From Chloroflexi bacterium bin20 (GTDB taxonomy: Bacteria > Chloroflexota > Anaerolineae > Aggregatilineales > Phototrophicaceae), in NCBI GenBank assembly GCA_002238485.1, contig MPMG01000001.1, positions 496,001-560,000 of the forward strand: a stretch of 64,000 nt of DNA, in the 5' to 3' direction. A program made the translations under genes and the position numbers. Position 1 is the stretch's first letter; each line of letters starts with the position of its first letter. Positions 16,648 through 25,848 of this stretch are shown here, piece after piece. Under the pieces are notes generated by a model, which saw nothing but the letters and a program-made list of their open reading frames with translations, was not told the origin of the DNA and made no database searches.

Positions 16648-19344
16648 TTAGCTGCTGTTGATCAATTCACGGGCTTTTTGCAGCGCCTCGGGTATTTTGC
16701 TGCTGTCGCGTCCGCCAGCCTGCGCCATCTGCGGGCGTCCGCCGCCGCCGCCGCCGACCATGCGGGCGATCGGTTTGATCAAGTCGCCAGCGCGCGTGCC
16801 TTCTTTCACCAGCGCATCGGAAACAGCTACAATGATCTGGGGCTTGCCGCCATTGTCGCTCGCCAGCACCAGCACGCCACGGTCGACGCGGTTGCGGAAC
16901 CAGTCGGCCATATCGCGCATGGCATCCATGGGCATGCTGTCCAGCTGTGCCAGCAAGGCTTGCACGCCGTTCAGTGTCTCTAATCCGCTCATCAACAAGT
17001 CATCAAAGTCGCTCTTCGCCAACTTGCGCCGCAGCCTCTCGTTATCACGGCGCTCGGAAGACAACTCACCTTGCAAGGCGACGACCCGCTCCAGCGCTTG
17101 TTCGGGCACTGCGCCAAGCTGCTCGACAATTGTCTGCAGCGCGCCCAGCTTGTCATTGAGGAATTGGACGGCGGCGTGACCGGTCAGGGCTTCGACACGG
17201 CGGATGCCTGCGCTGACGCTGCCCTCGCTGGTAAAAACGAAGCTGCCGATTTCGGCTGTGTGCGCGACATGCACGCCACCGCACAATTCGTAGCTGTAGG
17301 GTCTGGCGGGCGACTGGATTACGACGGTGCGAACCTCATCTCCATATTTCTCGCCAAAGAGCGCCATTGCGCCTTCTCGCCGGGCCTGCTCCAGCGCTTT
17401 GACCTGCGCGCGCACGCCGTAGTTGTCTACGATGACGCTATTGATCTCGGCGGAGATGGCAGCTAGCTGGGCGAAGTCGACTTTTTCGTGATGCGAGAAA
17501 TCAAAGCGCAGCCGCTCTGGCGCGACCAGCGAGCCTTTTTGTTGCACATGCGTGCCCAGTTGATTGCGCAGCGCGGCATGCAGCAAATGCGTGGCTGTGT
17601 GATTGCGGATGATGCCGCTGCGGCGCTGGCGGTCGATGCTGGCAGTCACGCGGTCGTCAACAGACGGAGTGCCTTCGACGACTTCGCCGACATGTACGAT
17701 CATGCCTGTCACTGGCTGCTTCATGGCATCGACTTCAATTTCCCAGTTGTCGCCGCGAATGCTGCCTGTGTCGCTGACTTGTCCACCCGATTCGACATAA
17801 AAGCCTGTTGCAGCCAAAACGATTTCTGCGCGCTCGCCTGTGATGAGGTTGTCGACAGCGCGTCCATTCTGCAGCAGCGCCAGCAGCGTCGTCTCGGTGG
17901 GCGCATCGCTGTAGGGATCGTAAGCCACGCCTTTGTCTGGCAGCCGGTCCTCCGCTTGCAACTGCGCCAGCAACGCGGCATAGGTCTCGGCCGACTCGAT
18001 TTCGCCCATGGCTTGTCCGCCGCCACTGATGCGCGCGTGTTCCGCTTCTGCGTCTGTGAAGCCGGCTTCGTCGACCGTGAAGCCGCGCTCTTCGACGACA
18101 TCGCGGATTACCTGGAAGGGCAAGCCCAGTGTCGCTTTCAGATAAAATGCCCGTTCTCCAGACAGCTCGCCGCCGTCATCCAGCTGCTCCAGCATGCTAT
18201 CGAGCTCGTTCAAACCGCGCTGCATGGTGTGGTGGAAGCGCTCTTCTTCCAGCGTGATGATGTCTTTGATGCTGTCGGCTTGCTCGACCAACTCGCAGTA
18301 ATGCTCGCCCATGTTGTCGATGACGGCTTGCGCGATTTCCGCCAGGAAGGGGCGGTCAAATCCCAGCTTGCTGCCAAAGCGAGCCGCCCGCCGAATGACG
18401 ATGCGTGGAATGGCAGCGCGTCCCTTTGCGCCCGGCAAGACGCCGTCGCAGATGAGGAATACAGCCGCGCGGGCATGATCGGCAATGACTCGGTAGGGCA
18501 CGATATTGGCATCGCGCTGGGCATCGTTGTGCCCGGTCAGCTCTTGCGCGCGCCGGATGATGGGCATGAACAGATCGGTTTCGTAGGTGGCTTCCACGCC
18601 CTGCAATACCGAGACGATTCGCTCCAAGCCCATGCCCGTATCCACGCCCGGCGCTGGCAGCGGCACATCGTACAAGCCGCTGTGCTGTGGGTCTGCTTGC
18701 TGGCGATTAAACTGCATAAAGACCAGATTCCAGATTTCCAGAAAACGCTCGTCTTCGGCTTGCAGCTTGGGGATGATCTCGTCTTCGCCAAGCTGTGGCT
18801 GCTTGTCCCAGTGAATCTCGGTTGTGGGACCGCAGGGACCGGTATCGGCCATTTGCCAGAAGTTGGTATCGGGACCCATGCGGGCGACCCGTTTGGGATC
18901 AATGCCCAGGTCGTCCACCCAGGCGCTGTAGGCTTCGTCGTCATTCTCATAGACGGTATAGACCAGTCGCTCGGGCGGCAAATCAAACACCTTGGTCAGC
19001 AAGGTATAGGCATAGCGGATCGCGTCGCGCTTGAAATAATCGCCAAAGCTGAAATTGCCCAGCATCTCGAAGAATGTGTGGTGGCGCAGCGATGGACCGA
19101 CATTTTCCAGGTCGTTGTGCTTGCCACTGACGCGCATGCACTTCTGCGAGGTGGCGGCGCGGCGATAACTGCGCTTGTCCAGCCCCAGAAAGACATCTTT
19201 GAATTGCACCATGCCCGCATTGACGAAGAGCAGCGTGGGGTCATCCGCAGGCACCAGCGAGGACGATGCGACCGGGCGGTGCTTCATCTCCTCGAAGAAG
19301 TCGAGAAAGGCTTGCCGGACTTCGGCGCTGCTCATGCGTTTCAT
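16648..19344 (-). CDS. alaS: Alanyl-tRNA synthetase
   Basis: This 898-residue class II synthetase charges tRNA-Ala and edits mischarged Ser and Gly. Motif 1-3 regions are clear near the N-terminus (FVNAGMVQFK, GPCGPTTEIHW). The editing domain has HTATHLLH and the CGGVH motif, followed by a coiled coil and the C-Ala domain (GGGGGGRPQMAQAGG). I start it at the ATG at 19344, preceded by GGGG with 8-nt spacing; the ATG at 19335 is possible. The frame extends to 19413 but crosses the promoter. It is the first gene of the long minus-strand run. Confidence 0.96.
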   Translation of the reverse strand: MKRMSSAEVRQAFLDFFEEMKHRPVASSSLVPADDPTLLFVNAGMVQFKDVFLGLDKRSYRRAATSQKCMRVSGKHNDLENVGPSLRHHTFFEMLGNFSFGDYFKRDAIRYAYTLLTKVFDLPPERLVYTVYENDDEAYSAWVDDLGIDPKRVARMGPDTNFWQMADTGPCGPTTEIHWDKQPQLGEDEIIPKLQAEDERFLEIWNLVFMQFNRQQADPQHSGLYDVPLPAPGVDTGMGLERIVSVLQGVEATYETDLFMPIIRRAQELTGHNDAQRDANIVPYRVIADHARAAVFLICDGVLPGAKGRAAIPRIVIRRAARFGSKLGFDRPFLAEIAQAVIDNMGEHYCELVEQADSIKDIITLEEERFHHTMQRGLNELDSMLEQLDDGGELSGERAFYLKATLGLPFQVIRDVVEERGFTVDEAGFTDAEAEHARISGGGQAMGEIESAETYAALLAQLQAEDRLPDKGVAYDPYSDAPTETTLLALLQNGRAVDNLITGERAEIVLAATGFYVESGGQVSDTGSIRGDNWEIEVDAMKQPVTGMIVHVGEVVEGTPSVDDRVTASIDRQRRSGIIRNHTATHLLHAALRNQLGTHVQQKGSLVAPERLRFDFSHHEKVDFAQLAAISAEINSVIVDNYGVRAQVKALEQARREGAMALFGEKYGDEVRTVVIQSPARPYSYELCGGVHVAHTAEIGSFVFTSEGSVSAGIRRVEALTGHAAVQFLNDKLGALQTIVEQLGAVPEQALERVVALQGELSSERRDNERLRRKLAKSDFDDLLMSGLETLNGVQALLAQLDSMPMDAMRDMADWFRNRVDRGVLVLASDNGGKPQIIVAVSDALVKEGTRAGDLIKPIARMVGGGGGGRPQMAQAGGRDSSKIPEALQKARELINSS

Positions 19345-19383
19345 GGCTGCATCCCCAAGATTGCGCGCTGTGTTGCGAGGGCG

Positions 19384-19413
19384 ATTATAGAGGGCGCTGC
19401 CCAGCATCAACAA
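19384..19413 (-). promoter_or_regulatory. Promoter of alaS
   Basis: On the minus strand TTGTTG (19408-19413) and a perfect TATAAT (19384-19389) are 18 bp apart. Transcription would start about 33 nt before the alaS ATG. It shares the 121-bp divergent gap with the tyrS promoter. Confidence 0.6.
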
Positions 19414-19429
19414 GGGCGCATCGCTGTGC

Positions 19430-19435
19430 TATACT
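19430..19435 (+). promoter_or_regulatory. -10 element of tyrS
   Basis: TATACT lies 30 nt before the tyrS TTG start in the alaS-tyrS divergent gap. No good -35 is visible at the expected distance. No T-box fits in this short gap, unlike at valS. Confidence 0.4.
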
Positions 19436-19465
19436 GGCCTTGCGACGACCTGCGGGGAACGAAAG

Positions 19466-20725
19466 TTGACAGACATGACGACGATTGAAGAGCAAATTGA
19501 AGTCTTGATGTCGGGCACGGCCTATGGCGACCCCGATACGCGCGAGAATATGCGCCGCGACCTGCATGCGCGCCTGCTGGAATGCGAGCAGGAAGGGCGG
19601 CCCCTGCGCGTCTATTGCGGTTATGACCCGCGCACATCCGACCTGCACCTGGGGCATACCATCACGATGCGCAAGCTGCGTCAGTTCCAGGATTTTGGCC
19701 ACGATGTAACTTTTCTGGTCGGCACATTCACCAGCCTCATCGGCGATCCATCGGACAAGGACAGCGCCCGCGATCAACTGACCATGCGCAATGTCGAAGA
19801 CAACGCCCAAACCTATGCCGAGCAGGCTTTCAAGATTCTTGATAGAGAAAAAACGCGGGTTCGCCGCAATGACGAATGGCTGGCGCCCCTGGACTTCGCC
19901 GATATCATCCGCCTGGCGAGCCACTTCACCGTGCAGCAATTCATGGCCCGCGAGAACTTCTCCAGGCGAATCGAAGACGGCAAAGCCATTTATCTGCACG
20001 AATTCTTTTATGCGCTGATGCAAGCCTATGACGCTGTCGCTCAGGAAGCGGATGTACAGGTCGGCGGACAAGACCAACTTTTCAACATTCTGGTGGCCGG
20101 TCGCAAGCTGCAGACGGGCTTGGGACAAAAGCCGCAGATCGCCATCATCATGGGCGAAAGCCTGCCCGGCACCGATGGCGAAATCAAAATGTCCAAGAGC
20201 CTGGGCAATCACATCCCGCTGCTCAGCGAGCCATGGGATATGTTCGGCAAGGTGATGAGCTTGCCCGACAAAGCCATGGGCATCTTTCACAAGCTGATTC
20301 TGGGTTGGACGCCGGCAAAGGTTGCGCGTCTGGAAGAGCAGTTGCATAGCGGCGAATCGCATCCCAACGATGTGAAGATGCGCCTGTCGCGGGAAATCGT
20401 GGGCATTTTTCACAGCCCGGCGGCTGCGCAGGCTGCTCAATCGCGCTGGGACGAAGTCTTTCGTAGTGGAGGCGGCCTGCCCGATGACATCGCCGAATCG
20501 AGTTTGTCCGCCGATGCCGAAATACGCGATGTGCTGCTGCGCCTGAAGATGGTAAGCAGTCGCGGCGAAGCCAAAAGGCTCATCCAGCAGAACGGCGTGC
20601 GCCTGAACGAGCAGAAAGTCGCCAGTCCGCAGACGACCATCACGCTGGACATGCTGCCGGCCGTGCTGCAAGTGGGCAAGCGCCAGTTTGTGCGTTTGGT
20701 GCGCGCTGATGGCGACCGCAGCTAA
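19466..20725 (+). CDS. tyrS: Tyrosyl-tRNA synthetase
   Basis: This 419-residue class I synthetase has the HLGH version of HIGH near residue 62, the KMSKS loop near 245, and a C-terminal S4-type RNA-binding domain (about 350-415). This is the long-helix bacterial TyrZ-like type. The start is TTG at 19466 with GGGGA 7 nt before it; the in-frame ATG at 19475 would have a 16-nt spacing, so TTG is preferred. The 3' end overlaps the next gene by 17 nt. Confidence 0.95.
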   Translation: MTDMTTIEEQIEVLMSGTAYGDPDTRENMRRDLHARLLECEQEGRPLRVYCGYDPRTSDLHLGHTITMRKLRQFQDFGHDVTFLVGTFTSLIGDPSDKDSARDQLTMRNVEDNAQTYAEQAFKILDREKTRVRRNDEWLAPLDFADIIRLASHFTVQQFMARENFSRRIEDGKAIYLHEFFYALMQAYDAVAQEADVQVGGQDQLFNILVAGRKLQTGLGQKPQIAIIMGESLPGTDGEIKMSKSLGNHIPLLSEPWDMFGKVMSLPDKAMGIFHKLILGWTPAKVARLEEQLHSGESHPNDVKMRLSREIVGIFHSPAAAQAAQSRWDEVFRSGGGLPDDIAESSLSADAEIRDVLLRLKMVSSRGEAKRLIQQNGVRLNEQKVASPQTTITLDMLPAVLQVGKRQFVRLVRADGDRS

Positions 20726-21563
20726 CTACACGATTGATGAACTCATCAGCGTCTGCATCTCGCGGCAGGTGCGCGATGGCGATGTCTGGGCGCAGGGCAT
20801 CAATACGCCGCTGGTTTCGGCTGGCTTGATCCTGGGCAAGCTGCGTTATGCGCCGGGCGCTCGCTTCACCTCGGCTATCGGGCAGGCGCTGCTGCAAGAC
20901 TGGGGCGCGCTGGGCATCAGCCACATCGAAGAGCTATGGGTGGGCAAGGGACTGGTGCATTTGGGTTTTGCGACTGGCGCAGCGGAGATTCTGCCCAGCT
21001 TCCAACCGAAAGAGTTCTTTCGCCCGGCGCAACTCGACGCGCGGGGCAACACCAACAACATCGCTTTTGGCGCGGATGTTCACAAGCCTCGCATGCGCCT
21101 GCCAGGCAGCGGCGGCATCCCCGATGTGACGCCCTGCTACGACCACAGCTACCTGTATGTGCCGCGCCATTCGCGCATTACCTTTGTGGAGAAATGTGAC
21201 GTTGTCAGTGGGCTGGGACATGTGCCTTGGCGTAGAACGGGCGGCGGACCGCGTTACCTGATTAGCGACCTGGGCCAATTCGACTGGAACGACGGAGAGA
21301 TGCGCCTGACCAGTTTGCATCCTGGCGTGGAGCTGCGACGCGTGCAGCGCAAGACCGGCTTTGAGCTGGCTGTCGCGGCCGACCTGCGCGAAACTCCGCC
21401 GCCCGAGGCTGAAGATCTGCGCTTGCTGCGCGAAGAGATCGACCCGCTGGGCACGCGCAAATTGGAGACCCTGGCTGGCAGCGCGCGCAAAGCCCTGCTG
21501 CGAGAAATATTGTGCCAGGAACGCGAAAATTACGAAGTCAGCGCCGCCACAGTCCAACTCTGA
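20709..21563 (+). CDS. CoA-transferase family protein, beta-subunit type
   Basis: The 284-residue protein matches the beta subunit of glutaconate CoA-transferase/IpdB-like enzymes: YTIDELISVCISRQVRDGD at the N-terminus, then INTPLVSAG and a GGGPRYLISDLGQF core. The segment where classic class I CoA-transferases carry the Ser-Glu-Asn-Gly glutamate reads TSAIGQ, so the usual catalytic Glu is not there. A ring-opening hydrolase activity as in IpdAB is an alternative. The start ATG at 20709 overlaps tyrS by 17 nt. The 3' end overlaps the convergent solute-binding gene by 34 nt. The probable alpha subunit is at 24858. Confidence 0.75.
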   Translation: MATAANYTIDELISVCISRQVRDGDVWAQGINTPLVSAGLILGKLRYAPGARFTSAIGQALLQDWGALGISHIEELWVGKGLVHLGFATGAAEILPSFQPKEFFRPAQLDARGNTNNIAFGADVHKPRMRLPGSGGIPDVTPCYDHSYLYVPRHSRITFVEKCDVVSGLGHVPWRRTGGGPRYLISDLGQFDWNDGEMRLTSLHPGVELRRVQRKTGFELAVAADLRETPPPEAEDLRLLREEIDPLGTRKLETLAGSARKALLREILCQERENYEVSAATVQL

Positions 21564-23248
21564 ATGCCGCGGAATCGGTCGGCTGGGCTGCTCAGATAAC
21601 CCAATTGCATACCCTCAATGCTATCGCGCGCGACAAACGTGTAAAGCGGATAATAGAGTGGAATGGCGATCGTCTGCTCGGCAAAGGCGGCTTGGAATGC
21701 CCGCAGCTGTTCCGCTCGGCGCATGCCAAAGATCTCGCTGCGGGCAGATTCCAGCAATTCGTCCAGCGCATGCTCGCTGACACCGCCATAGTTGCCGCCG
21801 TCGCCCTGTTGCGCCGTATGCCAAAAGCGAAACAAATCGGGATTGTCGCCGAATCGCTGCTCGACAATCGCCGCAGCAAATTGTCCCGCTGTCAGCCGCT
21901 CTTGAACTTGCTGCGCATCGACCGCCACAATCTCGAAACGGAATCCCAATTGCGCCCACTGCACGCTGATGGCTTGCGCCAGACTGATGTGTTCGGGACG
22001 GTCTTGCACTAGCAATATGAAGGGCTGCGCGGTCGCTGCGGATGCGTCGGCTTGGGCAGCCGCTTGTGCTGCTTGTGCCTGCGCAAGGTCGTAGCGTGTC
22101 CAGTCGGGGTGAGGCAGATAAGCCGAGAAACCGGGCGGGTAGGGGCTGTCGGCATAGGTGGCATCTGAACCGAGCGTCTGTGCGATCAACGTTGGCACAT
22201 CCAGACTGAGGGAAAGCGCCTCGCGCATGCGGCGTTCGGCAAATGGACTCTCTTGCCAGTTGAAGATCAGCATCGTCACAGCCGACTCGACTTGGGTGTA
22301 TACGTTTGCCTCTGGCAGCGTCAACAATTGCTCACGCGGCACGATAGTTGCCAGCGCGTCTATTTCCTTGGCGATGTATGCGGCGATGGCGGCGGCGGAG
22401 TCGGGAACCATGCGAAATATCAGTTCTTTGAAGTGATAACCAGACTGCGCTTGGGAGCGTCGCTGAAAGATCGGCGAAAGCGCGAGCAATACGGTGTCAA
22501 TCTGCCCCTCGGCTGTGACATGTAGATGCCCCAGCTGATATGCGCCGCTGCCGATTGGCGACAGGTTGAACGGATGCTGCGCCAACTCGTCAAGCGAAAG
22601 ACCGCGCAAGGCGTGTTCGGGCAAGATGCCGAATGTCAGCAGATGCGGAAAGCTGCTCAAGGGCTGTGCCAGGCGCATGCGAAGCAAATGATCGCCCAGC
22701 AGCTGCACTTCGACCGTGCGCCAAAATGCAGCTGCTGCCGACACCGTTGCATAGTCCGCGTCGCTCATCAACGCGGTGGTGAAGAGCACATCGTCCGCGG
22801 TCAAAGGCAGTCCGTCTTGCCAGAACACATCGTCTCGCAGGCGAATCGCATAATCCAGGCCATCGCTCGAAATCACCAGTTCGCTCGCCAAATGCGGGAC
22901 TGCTTCGCCATAGTCGTTGATGACGAAGAGGCTCTCGAAGATCAGGCTGGTGATGTCGCGGTCGACCGGATTCAAGTGGGCAAAGAGCGGGTTCAAGCGC
23001 AGCACGTTGCCGACCATGCCTTCGCGATAACTTGTCGACGAGATGGTGACCGGCATCGCGGTGGGGACGGATGTTCTTGGATGAACAGCGGTTGCTGGGG
23101 CGGTGTTTGTGGGCTGCGGGGTGGCTGCCCGTGGCTGCGGAGTCGCGATGCTTTCGACGTCTCTGGTCTGGCGAAAATAGGCGCTGCCCGCAAAGAGCGC
23201 GCTGGTCAGGAGGAGCAATGCCAACTGCCAGCGAAAGCCGCGAAACAC
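21530..23248 (-). CDS. Peptide/nickel-type ABC solute-binding protein (SBP_bac_5)
   Basis: The 572-residue protein starts with a hydrophobic anchor (about 8-24), then a Thr/Pro/Ala linker to about 65. A family 5 extracellular solute-binding domain follows, with typical phrases such as ESLFVINDYGEAVPHLA, DVFWQDGLPLTADDV and GSGAYQLG. No lipobox Cys is seen, so it is probably anchored by an uncleaved helix. No permease or ATPase genes adjoin it, so the transporter partner lies elsewhere or it is an orphan. The start is GTG with GAGGTGAGG upstream. It lies 44 nt after secG. Confidence 0.87.
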   Translation of the reverse strand: MFRGFRWQLALLLLTSALFAGSAYFRQTRDVESIATPQPRAATPQPTNTAPATAVHPRTSVPTAMPVTISSTSYREGMVGNVLRLNPLFAHLNPVDRDITSLIFESLFVINDYGEAVPHLASELVISSDGLDYAIRLRDDVFWQDGLPLTADDVLFTTALMSDADYATVSAAAAFWRTVEVQLLGDHLLRMRLAQPLSSFPHLLTFGILPEHALRGLSLDELAQHPFNLSPIGSGAYQLGHLHVTAEGQIDTVLLALSPIFQRRSQAQSGYHFKELIFRMVPDSAAAIAAYIAKEIDALATIVPREQLLTLPEANVYTQVESAVTMLIFNWQESPFAERRMREALSLSLDVPTLIAQTLGSDATYADSPYPPGFSAYLPHPDWTRYDLAQAQAAQAAAQADASAATAQPFILLVQDRPEHISLAQAISVQWAQLGFRFEIVAVDAQQVQERLTAGQFAAAIVEQRFGDNPDLFRFWHTAQQGDGGNYGGVSEHALDELLESARSEIFGMRRAEQLRAFQAAFAEQTIAIPLYYPLYTFVARDSIEGMQLGYLSSPADRFRGIQSWTVAALTS

Positions 23249-23292
23249 GCCTCACCTCGCCAACAGGATTAACGAATATCTGCGGGAAAGAA

Positions 23293-23520
23293 TCAGCCGA
23301 CCGTTGCTACAGCGAACAAGGCGATGCCCAGGAAGGCAATCGACAAGAAGATGGTGATGCGGAAAAGCGTCTTTTCTAAGCCCCGCCGCGTGCGAGCAAT
23401 GCCACCGCCTGCATCACCGCCCAGCAGACTGCCCAGCGCGCCACCCTTGACCTGCAGCAAAATCAAGATGATCAACGTAATGGAAATGATGATTGCCGCT
23501 ACTTGCAGCACAATCGCCAT
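23293..23520 (-). CDS. secG: Preprotein translocase subunit SecG
   Basis: The 75-residue protein has two TM helices (about 4-24 and 51-72) flanking the conserved LLQVKGGALGSLLGG loop. SecG stimulates SecYE-dependent export. GGGAG lies 8 nt before the ATG. An extended -10 (TGCTAGACT, minus strand, about 23561-23569) lies upstream. Confidence 0.92.
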   Translation of the reverse strand: MAIVLQVAAIIISITLIILILLQVKGGALGSLLGGDAGGGIARTRRGLEKTLFRITIFLSIAFLGIALFAVATVG

Positions 23521-23596
23521 GGCGCAACTCCCAATCGCTATTCAAGCGCGTAATGCCCGCAGTCTAGCACAGCGCGCAGTTTCTGGCTAGCCCGAT

Positions 23597-24745
23597 TCAG
23601 CCGCGCAGGGATTCCAGAAAGGCGATAGCGGCAGCCAGCTGATTGTCGTTGTCGCTGGCGTCATCCTCTTCAATAATGATATCTGGCACGACGCTGGTTT
23701 TGTCGATTACGCGCCCCAATGGCGTTAGATAGCGCCGCACAGTCAAGCGGACCGCGCCGCCATTGACGATCTCCTGGATGGTTTGCACCGTGCCTTTGCC
23801 AAAGGTCTTCTCGCCGATGATGGTGGCTCGCTCATGATCTTGCAATGCGCCGGCCAGCAACTCGGACGCGCTGGCGCTTTCGCTGTCAACCAGCAGGACG
23901 ATGGGCACATGGATGCTGACGCTGCTGCCGTTGCCCTGTGTCATGCGGATTTGCCCGTCGCGGTCAACTTGCTGCAAGACGATGTCGTCGTCTAAGAAGA
24001 GGCTGGCGACGTCTATGGCGCTTTCGATCGTGCCGCCGGGATTGCCACGCACATCAACGATCAGCCCGCTGCGCGCAGGCATGTCCACCGCCGCCAGCGC
24101 CTCTTCCAGCTGCCCGCGCGCCAAGTTATGAAATTCATTCATAGAAATGTAGGCGATATCGCCATGGACCTCGTAATCCACATTGGGCACGACGAAGACA
24201 TCGCGCACGATATCAAAGGTGAGCAGCTCATCGCCGCGCCTGAATGTGACTCGGACGCTCGTGCCGCGAGGACCGGGCACCAATGCGCTGAGATCGTCCT
24301 GTGTCAATCCCGCTACCGACTCGCCATCGACAGCAAAAAAGATATCGCCTCTCAAGACGCCGACTTCGGCTGCTGGAGAGTCTGGCGCCACTTCCATCAC
24401 TTCAATGCCGCCTTGATCGTTGGTCTTGACCATCACGCCGATGCCAGTGAATTCGCCGGAATAGTCATAATCGCGCGCATACACCTCGGGACGAATGTAA
24501 TAGCTGAATTCGTCTCCCAGCGAGTCGACCAAGCCGGTCAGCGCGCCTTCGACCAGTTGCTCGGAATCCACCTCGTCGATATAGCGCGACTGAATGAGAT
24601 CCCAGGCTTCCCAAAATGGCTGGAAGAGCGGATCGCTTTCGGCATGGCTGGATGGGAGCAGGCTGCCAGCGGCAAGGCCCAGCGCGAAGGCCAGCAGGAT
24701 GAGCCATATCGATCGGGCGCTGTGCGGCGCGCGGATGGATGTCAT
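23597..24745 (-). CDS. S41-family C-terminal processing protease (CtpA-like)
   Basis: This 382-residue serine protease has an N-terminal signal or anchor helix (about 11-30), a PDZ domain (about 110-190; GIGVMVKTNDQGGIEV) and the S41 catalytic core. SESASASELLAGAL holds the nucleophile Ser and GEKTFGKGTVQ the catalytic Lys. It acts outside the cytoplasmic membrane on protein C-termini. The start ATG at 24745 has AGGGAGAGG just upstream; the frame extends to 25030, but that part overlaps the divergent CoA-transferase gene and lacks family similarity. Confidence 0.93.
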   Translation of the reverse strand: MTSIRAPHSARSIWLILLAFALGLAAGSLLPSSHAESDPLFQPFWEAWDLIQSRYIDEVDSEQLVEGALTGLVDSLGDEFSYYIRPEVYARDYDYSGEFTGIGVMVKTNDQGGIEVMEVAPDSPAAEVGVLRGDIFFAVDGESVAGLTQDDLSALVPGPRGTSVRVTFRRGDELLTFDIVRDVFVVPNVDYEVHGDIAYISMNEFHNLARGQLEEALAAVDMPARSGLIVDVRGNPGGTIESAIDVASLFLDDDIVLQQVDRDGQIRMTQGNGSSVSIHVPIVLLVDSESASASELLAGALQDHERATIIGEKTFGKGTVQTIQEIVNGGAVRLTVRRYLTPLGRVIDKTSVVPDIIIEEDDASDNDNQLAAAIAFLESLRG

Positions 24746-24857
24746 CGCCTCTCCCTGGTCAACTAGACCTTTTGTCCTGCCTGTAGTATAAGCTATCGTG
24801 GCTTTGCGTTTCTCAGGCGCAGGGCAGATCCCGCGAATCTGAAAGACGGGCTCAGCG

Positions 24858-25658
24858 ATGGTCCATACGCAGGTCACCATTGATGAAGCTGCCGCGTTCG
24901 TACAGGACAGTTGCAACCTGGCGCTGGGCGGCATGACGCTATACCGCAGGCCGGTCGGCTTTGTGCGAGCGCTGCTGCAGCGTGCTGAGCTACCCCGCGA
25001 TTTGACCCTGCTCAGTTTCACCGGCGGCATTGAATCCGATCTGCTGGTTGGGGCGGGCTGCGTGGCGGCTGTGCGTTCTGCCTACTTTGGGCTGGAGTCT
25101 TTTGGTTTTGCGCCGATGTTCACACAATTCGCGCAGTCACAACAGATTCGCGTCATTGAAGAGACCGAAGCGAGCATCGTCATGGGCATGCGCGCGCAGA
25201 TCAGCGGCGTCGGATTCATGCCATCGCGTGCCTGGCTGGGCACAGATCTGCCTGCGCTGCGCCCTGATGTACGCAAGGTGAACGATCCTTACAGCGGCGA
25301 CGAGTTGATCGCCTTTCCAGCCATTCCCTGCGATGTCGCCGTGCTGCATGGGCTGGCTGCCGACCGTCAAGGCAATGTGCTCATCAACAACAATATGGGC
25401 ATCGACCTGGAGCTGGTCTACCTGGCAGACACAGTCATCGCCACAGTGGAGCGCATTGTGGACAAGCTGGAACGCAGGACAGACGGCGTCATCATTCCCT
25501 ACCCGGGCTGCACCATGATCGTCGAGCTGCCGGGAGGCGCCGCGCCGACGAGCTGTTATCCGCTCTATCCGCTGGATGGCGCTGCGATCTTGCAATATAC
25601 CGATGCTTGCAATGCAGGCAACTTCCAGGCCTTCCTGCGCAGCTTCTTGCAGAGCTGA
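24858..25658 (+). CDS. CoA-transferase family protein, alpha-subunit type
   Basis: This 266-residue protein resembles the alpha subunit of glutaconate CoA-transferase/IpdA-like enzymes: LGGMTLYRRPVGFVRALL, FTGGIESDLLVGAG, GLESFGFAP and PYSGDELIAFPAI. The Glu in GLESFG is a candidate active-site residue. The probable beta partner is 3.3 kb upstream at 20709, separated by three minus-strand genes. The physiological acid is unknown. It is divergent from the S41 protease; both -10 candidates lie in the shared gap near 24785-24792. Confidence 0.75.
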   Translation: MVHTQVTIDEAAAFVQDSCNLALGGMTLYRRPVGFVRALLQRAELPRDLTLLSFTGGIESDLLVGAGCVAAVRSAYFGLESFGFAPMFTQFAQSQQIRVIEETEASIVMGMRAQISGVGFMPSRAWLGTDLPALRPDVRKVNDPYSGDELIAFPAIPCDVAVLHGLAADRQGNVLINNNMGIDLELVYLADTVIATVERIVDKLERRTDGVIIPYPGCTMIVELPGGAAPTSCYPLYPLDGAAILQYTDACNAGNFQAFLRSFLQS

Positions 25659-25689
25659 CTGCGCGCAGAACCTGGCAAGAAACATTCGC

Positions 25690-25718
25690 TTGCGCTCGGC
25701 GGACGGCTCGGTTATACT
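25690..25718 (+). promoter_or_regulatory. Promoter of the thi operon
   Basis: TTGCGC (25690-25695) and TATACT (25713-25718) are separated by 17 bp. The predicted transcription start is about 25725, some 18 nt before the riboswitch. Confidence 0.55.
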
Positions 25719-25742
25719 GCAAGACAGCAACATATTTCGAGA

Positions 25743-25830
25743 CTTGGGGAGCTTGCGTGAGTAGGCTGAGAGGGTGTGTGTGCACACCGACCCATCAACC
25801 TGATCCAGGTAATGCTGGCGTAGGGATGTC
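25743..25830 (+). ncRNA. TPP riboswitch (THI element)
   Basis: The conserved thi-box blocks are present in order: CTTGGGGAGC, GGCTGAGAGGG, GACCC, then AACCTGATCCAGGTAATG and CTGGCGTAGGGA. The variable P3 stem is GTGTGTGTGCACAC-like. It is followed by a probable intrinsic terminator and by thiBPQ, so it most likely switches off transcription of the thiamine transporter when TPP is abundant. Confidence 0.95.
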
Positions 25831-25848
25831 AACCACAGCCCACCGTGA

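Noticed and set aside
17488..19488. 666-codon plus-strand open frame
   Set aside because: It lies antisense to alaS, whose motifs are complete. Long antisense frames are expected with GC-biased codon use; no ribosome site or family motif is seen.
19385..20671. 428-codon minus-strand open frame
   Set aside because: Antisense to tyrS; the real minus-strand gene here, alaS, ends its coding part at 19344.
24746..25030. N-terminal extension of the S41 protease
   Set aside because: It overlaps the divergent CoA-transferase gene, while the ATG at 24745 is followed by a signal helix and preceded by AGGGAGAGG.
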